Positions 1 to 11,158 of a stretch of 64,000 bases of DNA are shown one piece after another. Source of the DNA: Owenia fusiformis (taxonomy: Eukaryota; Annelida; Polychaeta; Sabellida; Oweniidae); the NCBI GenBank assembly GCA_903813345.2, contig CAIIXF020000008.1, forward strand, positions 31,208,867 through 31,272,866, given 5' to 3'. Made by a program: the position numbers and the translations under genes. How positions within the stretch are numbered: position 1 is the stretch's first letter; the number at the start of each line of letters is the position of its first letter. The notes below the pieces were generated by a model. That model searched no databases. It was not told where the DNA came from and saw nothing but the letters and a program-made list of their open reading frames with translations.

Positions 1-1403
1 ATTCTGCATCAGGTATCGGGTATATGCTTGTATTCTCAGTAGGTATCACTTGTTGGTAGTTTCATATTCTGGACAGTGTCTAGCCTCGAGTAGTCTGGCT
101 TAAAGCCCTGTTGTTGAAGTCTGGATAAGTGCGGTGCAGGGGCCTTGAATCAAGACTAATCCTAAAGAAATATGTCCTGTGGTATTCTGTATTCCGAATT
201 ATGGAGAAATGCAAGAAAATGATGTGGTTCAATTTACCTACTTGGCAGAAAGAAAATGTATGAACTAGGAATGATCAGAGAAATTCTACATTCAGCTCAA
301 CATAAACTATTCATGATTTCTTATGTGGAGGGCCTGGAATCATCCATATTCCCCACAAAATATATATAAAAACTAACGTTCTTTTAATCGAATTTAGTAT
401 GTTTCTCTCCTACCTACAGTCTAAAACACTTGACATTAGATTTGATTTAAAGGAACAGGGGGGGGGGGGGGGTGTTGCGATGTCTAACACTTAACGGTTA
501 TCAGTGATTATTACTGCGGATGACAGATTTACAGCATCTTCAACCAGGTTAAAGACTACTTGACAATATATTATATAGCATAGCAGTTCTGTTTTATAAT
601 ACCCTGGAGCTTACAGGCTTGCAGGAATCACTACACTCTTACTAATCGAAGATAACTTTATAGTTTTGATGCTGATAAATCTAAATGACTCCAAAAGTAG
701 CTGCCATGTCTTGTTATTATGGAAGTATGAATATATAAAGTAGATTGCAGTTGCTTATGAAAGTTGAAATATTGGAATTACTGCAGTTTTGATGAGGTTG
801 CTGTTTTTTGATTGACTAATGGAGTAAACGTTCCACGAGAATCAATGACGTTTATAAAGCAATAAAATAACAAGTTCATTGGAGCAAGCTATTTTTCTAT
901 GTGTGACTTAGCCACGATTGACCATCTACAGATCCATGAGTGATAATACCTCAATGAAATCATGTACTTTTGAATCCATTTTGATTATATAAGGCAAAAT
1001 CTAATGGGTTATCTCTACTCAAAAGAATTGTATATGAAACTCTCTTTTAAAGATGCAGAACTCAGCTCTTAAAAATAAAAATGGTAATTTCAAGAGACTG
1101 ATGTTAAATTGGTAGAATTGCTCTAAAAGCAATTGTCTTATTGGACAGATTATAGTTAATAAGTAAATCATAGATATCTGCATTGTTACATCCTTGTGGA
1201 ATGTTCACCTGGAGATAAAGCACAGGTATCTCGTTAAAGTGATATGGCCTTCGTTTAAGGCATTTTTAGCAAAATCTATTGAATATCATACGAAGAGCAT
1301 TGTCTTACCTTGCTACTAGGGTAACTTCAGCTCATATAACTCAAGGATAGCGGAGATTTCTCATATTGAAGTGGGTACATTGAATTTGATTTCACATCGT
1401 CCA
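1..1403. other. Upstream region without a recognised gene
   Basis: No coding exon, RNA gene or element with clear ends was seen. It is AT-rich and contains a run of about 15 G at 458-472. It precedes the promoter of the transposase-like gene that starts at 1556. Confidence 0.6.
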
Positions 1404-1449
1404 TTTCGAATTATGCGCACAAGTTGATGACGTCATCAACTCATGAGTT
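1404..1449 (+). promoter_or_regulatory. Promoter word pair TTTCGAATT / CRE in overlapping palindromes
   Basis: TTTCGAATT lies at 1404-1412. A full CRE (TGACGTCA) lies inside the perfect 18 bp palindrome GTTGATGACGTCATCAAC (1424-1441). It overlaps a second perfect palindrome, CAACTCATGAGTTG (1438-1451). The block is about 120 bp upstream of the ATG of the transposase-like gene. CREB/ATF bZIP proteins are the known readers of TGACGTCA; binding here is inferred. The same two words occur in the same order before the convergent gene near 15.7 kb. Confidence 0.5.
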
Positions 1450-1555
1450 GGATAATCTACACTAGACGAAATAATTGTTGTTTATTCTGCCATTTTGTAT
1501 TTGGAATTTGTGAACGCTAAAAACACTCTTGAAATAATGAAATAAGTAGATAATT

Positions 1556-4500
1556 ATGCCACGGGGCGGCTCCAAAACCGGTAAGAAGGACGAGCCTGAA
1601 TCACTTCGTAAGGCTAAACAAATATTAAAAAAGCACAATCAAACTAAACGCGAGGAGACAAGAATTCACCTAGGGAAATCTCATGAGAAATGGATGACAT
1701 TGAAAAGGAAACTGAACATCAGACAAAATGATGAACTGGCCCTGTTCCTTATAGCTTAGTGAGTAAAAATAAAATTATATTCAAGTATTGTAAATATGGG
1801 TCTGCAAAACAGTGTGTTTGTAGACCTCACCACACTTTTATACAACCTAGCCTTACTCATATCACTTCGAGAGCCATGTTATGACATGTCTCTCAAAGTG
1901 AGTAACCCTAGAAAAATCAAACACACTCCATAATCTCCTTTGATAAGCGGAGTCTAATTCATTCTAAAACGATCACTCGATGATGTTCTCAGATGTTTTC
2001 TTCAACCTAGATCGGTTGCATTTATTTTCTTTATGTCATAGATCTGGAAATGTACAACATTTCATATTCAGGGAATACCTTATTGTACCAGACTAATTTT
2101 CTTACTATAAATGCCTGGCACAACCGTCAACATGTTATTAAGTTTCGCAAGGATCCTGCCATGACCGTGGTATTGTTATTGTGATTGGTATAACCGTGAC
2201 AATGCTATATTATATTGCATGGCCTGTCATGACCGTGGCAATGTTGAAGCCTGATATGACCGTGGCTTTAACATTACCACGGTCATGACAGGCCTTACAA
2301 CCATTGCCAAAGTCATATAAGGCTTTAACATTACCACAGAAATGACAGGCCTTGCACTATAATATAGCATTGTCACGGTTATACCAGGCTTTCACAATAA
2401 CAATACCACGGTCATGGCAGGATCCTTGCGAAACTTAAAAACACTTAATAACATGGCGACAGTTGTGATAGGCATAGGTCTTGCAATATATAGCATGTGA
2501 CCCTAATAGGTAGCTATTATCATATTTAACTAAAAAGTCAGTCTGATGCATATCTATGAGTGTCTATATTTCTACATATACATACATCATACATTATATA
2601 CAATATATGTTCAATATAGTATATCCACTTCCTTTTTAGCTACACTGACAACTCAGTTGAGAAAAAAGGTGATGAAACATTGCCATATGGGTCACCTGAA
2701 ATGCCGTCAACCAGTGTCCATCAAATGCACTCAACACCTCACACCACAAGAGGAGGCCATGTGACTAAACCACCTTCTGTTTCCTCACTCAGTAGTAGTT
2801 CTAGGTATGTCATGTAAATAACAAACAAATTCAAAGGCTCAATATGCCAATGATTTCTGACTTTCAAATATTACAGCACTGCAGCAGGTCTCATTTATTT
2901 TTTTAATATTTTTTTATTACACTTGTTTTGTCAATCATTTTTAAAAAAAGTAAAAGGATAATAATGTGGTACAGTCATATAATTCATTCTAACCATATCT
3001 TTCATTGTTGTCATTGTGTGGTACTTTTGCTTTCATAGTATACAATTACATGTACATTATGTGATGTTTGAAACACAGTGACATTCTTTATGAGAAAATA
3101 CAACTTAGAATATGCTTCTATTATTTCAGTAATGGAGTACAATCCTCAATTTCCGGTTTGGAAGATATACCTGAAGAAATAACTACTAGGGCAAAAAGGA
3201 AGCGCAAGTTAATTCCTGATTTCAAATTGTATGATACCAAGAAACGAAGGTTAGTTATACATGTTTTTTTTAATATGCATCATATATTAAAAGATTACCA
3301 ATAAGTCTAAAAAATGTTGGCAAGGTCACATGTACAGTCAGAATTATTTTCCATTCAGAATCCATTATTTCCCCAATACTCTTTTTAAAGCTTTTGTAAA
3401 TATTTTACAGGGTGAATACATCATTTGATTTTGGATCCAGCACAGATACAGAGTCTGATGACCAAATTGGAGATCCAGATTTTGATCCAGATTTGGAAAT
3501 GAAAATAGTGCTAGAGTAAGTTATTTTAAATTCCATTGATTGGTCATCAGAACTTGAACATAGTTTATTTGTATGCAGTATGAATGGCAATTAGAATGGT
3601 TAAAAGCAGTCATAAGAAATCATAATATTTCAACATTTCTATCAGTTTAGATACACAGGATTCTTTCACATAAGGCTACATTTCTTGTCAACCAGCCAAG
3701 GTATCATTTTATAGATTTTTTGATTTTAGAGTACCTGGATTTGAGTGACTTTATATGACTGTTTAATTATATTTTCGAGGATGGTGCCTTTGGCAATTGT
3801 ACTGAACTTTTATTTTTTCAATGAAATGATTTCTCTAATTTTTTTCATTTTTATAAAAATGATGTAATGTTTGATGACTAAAATACAGATGAATAGATTT
3901 GTTTTTCAAATGCAATTATAGATTGATGACTTATTTGTGGCATAGAACATGTCATTCAATTAAACCAATTGCTTCAATCTTGCCACCATTATAAGAAAGG
4001 ATTACATATAAGCTTTTATTACTCAACTACTTTGCAGAGAATGTGATGCGGAAGATGTCGATGACATTGAAACGGTTACAGAAGAGGACATCCATCTTAA
4101 AATAGAAGATTCTGAAGATCAGGATCAACCACGCATAGAGAGAAAGGGTACAATACTCCACGAGGTAAACATAAAGAGGGGTGAAAAAGATCCTGACCTC
4201 CCCCAAGCTGCAATAATTCACGAGTCTAGCCTTTTCTTGCTGGTGAATTGGCTTACAACATCATCACCAGGAAGATGTGTCAGAAAGGGTTGCCAAGAGC
4301 AAGTGAAACCTGTTATTTCTTCGAGGGGGAGTGCATTCGTGATCACTTGGGTAAGGTTGCAATATATTAGTTGATAAAAAATCTTTTTTCAACCAATCAT
4401 ATACCAATCTGAATTTTTTTACAAAATATAGGGTCAAAATATTGTACTTGTATACGTAATATTGTACTTTATTCTTAGATATTCATATTTTTATAATTTT

Positions 4501-7500
4501 ATTTAACTTATTTTTATTGAAACATTTCAGTATTCTTATGATATCAGTTATTTGGTGATTTTTGTGTTTTGATGAAATTAAACGGGGGGGGGGGGGATGC
4601 CTATTGTATTGTTTATCAAGCCCTGATAAGCTTGTCTTTGAATTAGTATATATGATAGATTATGTTTTATTAACTTGTATATTTTAGACTTGTGCTAATA
4701 ATCACGAAAATCATAGATGGACTTCCCAGCCGAAAATGCCCAATGGTGTGTTACTAGGTGACCTCACATTAGCATCGGCATCTCTACTGTCAGGAAACAA
4801 CTTTACTAAAATTAAGATGTTGGCTACTAATATGAAGCTTAATTGTATTTCTCAACGCACATACAGCAAATACCAAGCAAACATCCTTCTACCTACTATA
4901 GACACCTACTACAAGAAGATTGAAAGGGAGCAAGTCGAAAAGATGAAAGGAAAAGCAGTTATACTTGGTGGTAAGTCTTCATTTTATATTTTCTTATAAC
5001 GATAAAGCCTTATATGCCCAAATGAGTCAGAAAAATCATATTACATGTGTTATACATGTCAAGTGTGAGTCTTTTCTGTAATCAAGAGTGAAATTGAAGA
5101 CATAACTAATATTTTAAGGGCGAAGGTTAGGAAATGACCAAGGTGAGATATGATTCTTATAATACATTATGAGGCTGGATATGTGATATTATCTATGGAA
5201 ACAGCTATGCCTATTTGTATTGCCAAAGTTGAGGCTTAAACAATTGAAAATTAAAAAGGTGAGGCTATGATTCATTTTATGATATCTTTGTTGAGGCTTG
5301 AGATTGGCTTTTAGCTATGGTAAGGTTATGCCTGTTTGTATTGCCAAAGGTGAGGCTGTAAGTATAAAGATGAAGAATGACAAAGGTGAGGCTATGGTTC
5401 TTTTCATAACCTGGTGAGGCTGGAAATGTGATATAACATAGGGAAAGATTAATTGTATTGCAAAAGGCGAGGCTATAAAGATTCATAATGACAAAGATGA
5501 GTCTATGATTCTTCTTATATGGTGAGACTTGAGATGGACTATTATCTATGGAAATTTTATGTCTGTTTGTATTGCCAAAGGTGAGGTTCTAAAAATGGGA
5601 AATGACTAGGGTTGGGCTTGTGAGGCGATGGTTATTTGTACTTTCATGGGTGAGCTTTTAAAAATGTGACCGTAACGAAGGTGATCTATATTATTTGTAT
5701 TATCATTATTGACCCTTTAATGTTTTTGTGACAGCGATTCATGTCCGGCATTTGACATTCAGCATCTTTAATAAATGGCAAATTGTGACATTTTTCATGC
5801 TTATGCCTTGTTATTTAAATGGAAATGGTTATTTATATATTTGAAAACCAGGAAAGTGAAATATGAGTAAATTCATTCCAGGGTTACTATAGATCTGTCA
5901 TATTAGGAAGGTGAATGCATAAGTCAGAGTAAATTATGATTTTTATTATATTTATATTTATTTTATGAAGGTGATGGAAGAATGGATTCCCCAGGATTTT
6001 CGGCAAATTACTGCACCTATACAATGTTTGATCTGGAAACGTCTGAACTTGGGTCCATGAGAATAATTGATAAAAGAGATGTCGGACTAAAGTCGCCCAA
6101 CATGGAGAAGGAAGGTTTCGAGAGGTGCATGAAGCATATGGTAGACAGTGAAGTAAAAGTTGCAGAAACTGTAACTGATGGCCATACAGGCATAGCAAAA
6201 ATAATGAGTGAGTATTTTTTAAATCACAATACAAATAACACACTCGGATGAGAAAATAGTTTAAAAGCATTTGTTAAAAACATGATGGATAAGTTTCTAT
6301 AAGTAGACCTTCAAAATCAATGTCACAAATGTATAAAAGGATAAATTATTGGTGTGAACTGTGACCATAGTCACCATAGTAGTTCAACACAGCAATCAGG
6401 TTATTGCGTATTTATTATTCAAAGAATATATTTATCAGAAGTTTGCATGTGACTGCTCTACAAAAAACATTGTCTTAATGTCTCACATTTTCAATAAATT
6501 TGTTTAATATATTAGTTTCCCAAACCATACTGATTGAAATGCAACAATTTATTTCCCAGGAGAACAGTACCCTGAAGTATTCCACAGCTTGGACATGTGG
6601 CATGGAGCCAAGGCCATAGGGAAAAAAGTGGTAAAGGTATGTTTCGTTTATTATAGACTCTTGAAAAAGGTGGGTGAATGGGGGTTGGTGAAATATTGAA
6701 TCATATTAAAATAATTATTTTTAGATTGTTATCTGGGGTGCTTTATTTTTAAATGAACCGTAATCTAAGTAATATTTACATAATTACAAAATGAGTGTGT
6801 GTCTTATTATACAAACATATTTGAAAAATTTGTTACTGATGTGACACATTTATTTAGGCATCTTCAAGTGCTGCATGCAAAGAACTGCTCCCTTGGGTCA
6901 AGAGCGTTGTCAATCAGTTTTGGAGAGCTGGAGATAACTGTGATAGAGATCTGAATAAATTCATTGTAAGTTTCTTCATGTTCTTGAACACAGATATTAT
7001 ATCAGCATTTTAGGAAAAAATAAGCCCCTTGTACTTACTTCTTACTAATGTTTGTGTACAAAGGGAATGACAAAAGAGAAATAAGATTATCAAATTCAAT
7101 TTCAACAGAAATAAAAACACTTATATATAAAGTTAAATTTTATTGAAATGATTTACTTCTACCCCATTTCTTTTTATCACAGGTTATATGGAAATCCATC
7201 CTGCATCATGTGGCTAATTCTCACGATTGGATATTCTATGAGTGCCCCCATCCTCCTATGGAAAACCCAACTAACGAGAAGGCAAAGTGGTTAAATGCAG
7301 GAAGCCCAGCACATAAGAAACTTCGAGAGATTGTCCTAGATCGTTACCTACTTGGAAAACTGAAACACTACACAAGATGCAGGTAATAAATATTAAACAT
7401 TTTTGTTTTGCTATGTCATCACTTTAAGTGATGACATATTCTAATGGTCATATTTTTTTGTGACAATGATTGGCATTTGTATTGATTTTGGTGTCTGGTA

Positions 7501-9384
7501 GTTGGCTTCTGTAACAAATACTGTTCAGATTGAATTAAATTATTTCAAAATCATCTACGATTTCTCACACGTTCAAATCTAATTTCTGAAATTTTACATT
7601 CAATGACCTATTTCACATTTTTGCAAATATATTTTTTATTTTCAGGTCAAATTCCATCAATGAGACATTTAACAGTTTGATACTAATGTATGCTGCAAAA
7701 CGATATTCATATGAGTAAGTAAATAGCAATATTTTTAACATAACTTGCTAATGTATGTATCCATCCATGCATGCATCCATCCATGTATGTATCCATCCAT
7801 GTATGCATCCATTCATGCATGCATCCATCCATGTATGCATCCATGCATGCATGCATCCATCCATGTATGCATCCATCCATGCATGTATCCATCCATGCAT
7901 GCATCCATCCATCCATGCATGCATCCATCCATGCATGCATCCATCCATGCATGCATCCATCCATGTATGCATCCATCCATGCATGCATCCATCCATTTAT
8001 GCATCCATCCATTTATGCATCCATCCATGTATGTATCCATCCATGCATGCATCCATCCATGTATGTATCCATCCATATATGCATCCATCCATGCATGCAT
8101 CCATCCATGCATGCATCCATCCATGTATGTATCCATCCATGCATGCATCCATCCATATATGCATCCATCCATGCATGCATCCATCCATTTATGCATCCAT
8201 CCATGTATGTATCCATCCATGTATGCATCCATTCATGCATGCATCCATCCATGTATGCATCCATCCATGCATGCATCCATCCATGTATGCATCCATCCAT
8301 GCATGCATCCATCCATTTATGCATCCATCCATTTATGCATCCATCCATGTATGTATCCATCCATGCATGCATCCATCCATGTATGTATCCATCCATATAT
8401 GCATCCATCCATGCATGCATCCATCCATGCATGCATCCATCCATGTATGTATCCATCCATGCATGCATCCATCCATGCATGTATCCATCCATGCATGCAT
8501 CCATCCATCCATGCATGCATCCATCCATGTATGCATCCATCGATGCATGTATCCATCCATGCATGTATCCATCCATCCATGCATGCATCCATCCATGTAT
8601 GCATCCATCCATGCATGCATCCATCCATGTATGCATCCATCCATGCATGTATCCATCCATGCATGCATACATCCATCCATGTACGCATCCATCCATGCAT
8701 TCATCCATCCATCTTTCTGTTTTTGAAATAATAATTTACCCTACTTTTTACAGTCCACCTGCATACAAAGGTAGATGTCAGCTGGCTGCCATTGACTACA
8801 TCAAACACACTGGGAGAGCTCCTCTTCGCACTAAAGAGGGCAATATCAGGTAGCTATTTATCAAGATAATGTTTATTTGTACCTTATTGGAATGGGACCT
8901 CAACACTTTTTCCTGACTTTTCCTTTTCACACAACTTTGAAAGTAATATGTAAGCAAATCATATGAAGTCACTATTTCAACTATGGCAAAAATTTGAGTA
9001 TTCCAGTCAAATAAAGGGCAGACTGAGAGATGCAGCTTCACCATATCACATAAAACTTGAATGATGGTGTAATTAAATTAAACTTTATATATATTTTCCA
9101 GGTACCAGCGGTACTTCTCTAAAGGCACTAGTGAGTGGGTTGTGTGCGAAGTGAAAGAGCCAAAGCAATACTCTTACATACCTGAGATATTAGCAGATAT
9201 AGTTCGAAAGTATTGTTCGGGTGATGTGAAGACTACTCAAAAACCAAGACTTTCAGAACAGGATCCCAGAAGAATTTCAAAGACACTGGCTCCAAAACCT
9301 CCACCAGCAACAGAGGAGTTGGTGGCGATTAAGAAATCCAGGTCAAAACAAATAGAAAAGGCCAGGGAGCAATACCACAAATAA
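1556..9384 (+). CDS. DDE transposase-like protein, 13 exons, 752 aa, intact
   Basis: Exons: 1556-1758, 2640-2804, 3130-3249, 3411-3515, 4038-4350, 4688-4970, 5971-6207, 6560-6636, 6858-6965, 7183-7382, 7646-7714, 8754-8849, 9102-9384. All junctions are GT..AG and phases match, giving 2259 nt with one stop at the end. Order: a basic N-terminal segment with [11 protein letters not shown] (about 44-54); an NLS-like RAKRKRK and an acidic stretch (about 130-230); a Cys/His cluster with RCVRKGC and CANNH spanning exons 5-6; then an RNase H-type core: D398 in [11 protein letters not shown]466 in TDGH, D487-x2-H490 in DMWH, E610 in SINETFNS. Asp, Asp, [C/D]-x2-H and Glu form the known pattern of several cut-and-paste transposase superfamilies (hAT, MULE, P, Kolobok). 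The closest relatives I recall are uncharacterised multi-exon proteins of fish, molluscs and cnidarians. I infer a nuclear DNA-binding protein, either a host-domesticated transposase or part of a large element. Superfamily not assigned. Confidence 0.82.
2111..2475. repeat. Fold-back element in intron 1 of the transposase-like gene
   Basis: The left arm starts ATGCCTGGCACAACCGTC and the right arm is its near reverse complement, ending GACAGTTGTGATAGGCAT. Long inner arms match nearly perfectly (AAGTTTCGCAAGGATCCTGCC-type sequence on both sides). The motif TGACCGTGG or its complement CCACGGTCA recurs several times, so the arms were themselves built from short repeats. No target duplication is clear. 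Confidence 0.75.
5106..5700. repeat. Degenerate tandem repeat, ~120 bp unit, about 4-5 copies
   Basis: The block TTTGTATTGCCAAAGGTGAG recurs at about 5214, 5334, 5452 and 5567, with GTGAGGCTATG-type words between. It lies in intron 6 of the transposase-like gene and has no coding character. Confidence 0.65.
5700..5815. repeat. Degenerate copy of the R2 (GTGACAT..TGCCTTGT) family
   Basis: It contains GTGACAG..., a CGGCATTTGACATTCAGCA block, then GTGACATTTTTCATGC and TTATGCCTTGTTAT. These words are shared in the same order with the R2 copies at 26.4, 34.0, 43.7 and 52.2 kb. It lies in intron 6 of the transposase-like gene. Confidence 0.45.
5971..7714 (+). CDS. Catalytic-core exons 7-11 of the transposase-like gene
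   Basis: Exon 7 (5971-6207) carries both presumed metal-binding Asp: D398 in a DGRMDSPG context and D466 in VTDGH. Exon 8 (6560-6636) carries DMWHGAK, the D-x2-H motif. Exons 9 and 10 supply the region between it and the third acid. Exon 11 (7646-7714) carries SINETFNS, whose Glu is my candidate third acid. D402 is an alternative first Asp. Spacing is 68 residues from D398 to D466 and 144 from D466 to E610. No stop or frameshift interrupts the core, so catalytic residues may be intact; activity is not shown by sequence. Confidence 0.72.
7753..8714. repeat. Tetranucleotide array (ATCC/ATGC), ~960 bp
   Basis: It is built from ATCC and ATGC/ATGT tetramers, mostly as the 16-mer ATCCATCCATGCATGC with variants. 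It sits in intron 11 of the transposase-like gene, 39 bp after the exon 11 donor and 39 bp before exon 12. No stop codons arise, so long false ORFs appear on both strands. Replication slippage is the expected origin. Confidence 0.95.
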
Positions 9385-9678
9385 ACTGACTCTTTAATGA
9401 TTGTGAATTTAATTACCACAAATGACAGTAAACATATTCAAGCAACATAACACTTGTACAGTGAGTATTGTATACAATGGGACATTGATTCACTGGTGGG
9501 GCATTGGAATATAGATAACACTAATATATAAGAACAGAAGTGTTCAGAATAAGTTTCAGAATTTTATTACATTAAACTGATGATAGAGAATTGCAACAAA
9601 GTAAGAAACAGTAAACACATTTATTTTTAATAGGCTAAACATTGCAATGATTATAAGTTTGAATTGTATAATAATTTA

Positions 9679-9960
9679 CCGTATTCTCTCTTATGAGTGC
9701 ACACTAGTAATTTCCAAAAATATTTAAAAAGGCTAACATATTAACTCATTCCAATATGCCAAAAAAAAGAAATTGCGTTAACCAAGTTCATACTCTAGCC
9801 TACAGCTCATGTATTTCTTTCTCTGAATTTAATATAATCATCAGTCAGTATAATTTTTGTAAACAAATGCATTGAAATTTCTGTTTTATTGAGACCATAT
9901 TCAACATAAAAGAGACATATGGGCTCCTTGAAACTTAGGGGCTCATTAGAGAGAATACGG
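9679..9960. mobile_element. MITE with CCGTATTCTCTC terminal inverted repeats, TA target
   Basis: The left end is CCGTATTCTCTCTTATGAG and the right end is its reverse complement with a single mismatch in the first 19 bases. TA flanks both sides (9677-9678 and 9961-9962). It is 282 bp with no ORF. The TA target points to the Tc1/mariner/pogo group. It lies downstream of the transposase-like gene. Confidence 0.8.
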
Positions 9961-10556
9961 TACTTGTAATCTGTATTTCTCGATGAAAGTGTAATTTATA
10001 CCTTTTGTACAAAGTGAACGAAAAATAGTTCATACAAGAAATCTGTATACGAATGCTGTATGAATGCTGTACACATATGGTTGCAGATCTTGTAGTAAAT
10101 GTGAAATGCATACACTCACTAAATGTTCTTGGGATATCTCCAAAACATAATTATATATAACCTACAAGGATATACTAAAAAAAAATTCCTCTAAATAACC
10201 TGTTATTTTACTTTTTACCTTTCAGGACTTATTTGTCAATTTATCAGCTAATGAACTTCTCAGATTTGAAGGAACACTTTTCTCCAACATCGAGTAAATA
10301 CTTTCAAGTTTTAATATATGTAGCTTGGTCAAGGTAAAAGTAGACAAGTGTTCCTGCCAATTTCATAATTGAATTTGCTGAGGAATTTACCAGGAGGAAT
10401 AAAAATGAACAAATGTTGTGAAAGGCTATTGGGAAATCAAAAACATTTGATCAATGATGCTATTTTTTGTGCAGGAGCACATGTATAACTTGTATACAGG
10501 GTAATTTTGTGTAGTGTAGTTAGATATGTGTAAATAAATAAGGAACATGCAATATA

Positions 10557-11158
10557 CAGGGTGTCCTGAAAGTATGGCCCCCTAGGCAGACATATACAAA
10601 AGTCTCCATAGTATTTGTCATATATCATTTTAAAGCTCATTCAAAGTTACATTGATTTTCCAAAAATCATGGTTCAACTCGGAAAAAGTTATAGGTATTT
10701 CAAAATTTAGGGTTAAGCAAAAATAAAAGTCAGTTTTACACCAAAATAATAGTTGATTTGTCTCCCTAGGCCATGTTAACAGCAGCAATGCTTTATACAT
10801 ATGACCTTAAATGTGCTTCAAATAGGGATGTGGCATTTTGTAATCCTTATAAAACCTTTTTAAGGCAGTTATGAAGAGTTTCCTTTGAATATATACCCCA
10901 ACGTCCTCTTTTTGAACACAATATCCATCATATCTTCGACAATAGCACCCATATTTTAGATAACGTTCAGGTCAGGGCTGTTTCCAGGATACAGAATTGA
11001 TTTATTTTTTGGCCAAATACTAAGTTTTGAAATGCCTGTAACTTATTACCATTTGTGAATCAATGCAACTTTGGATAAGCTTTAAAATGATGTATGACAC
11101 ATACCATGCAGACCTTGGTATATGTCTGCCTGGGGGGCCATACTTTTGGGACACCCTG
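10557..11158. mobile_element. Mariner-like MITE, 602 bp, CAGGGTGTCC ends
   Basis: The left end CAGGGTGTCCTGAAAGTATG and the right-end complement CAGGGTGTCCCAAAAGTATG match over about 45 bases with few differences. TA flanks each side. CAGGGTGTCC-type ends on a TA target are known from Tc1/mariner-derived elements. No transposase ORF remains. Confidence 0.85.

Noticed and set aside
458-472. G-runs here and at about 4585, 16830, 17860, 19217 and a C-run at 43002 as quadruplex signals
   Set aside because: They are single homopolymer runs without the four-tract spacing that would support a defined structure; length is also prone to sequencing error.
1556-1759. Reading exon 1 as a complete 67-codon gene ending at TAG
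   Set aside because: A GTGAGT donor begins inside that TAG, and the frame continues correctly into exon 2 and eleven more exons.
5887-6270. 127-codon minus-strand ORF
   Set aside because: It lies antisense to exon 7 of the transposase-like gene, which carries two catalytic motifs.
7707-8853. Very long open frames (up to 360 codons) on both strands with Met/His/Cys/Pro/Ser or Met/Asp/Gly/Trp repeats
   Set aside because: They are read from a stop-free tetranucleotide array inside an intron; all frames are open and no other protein feature is present.
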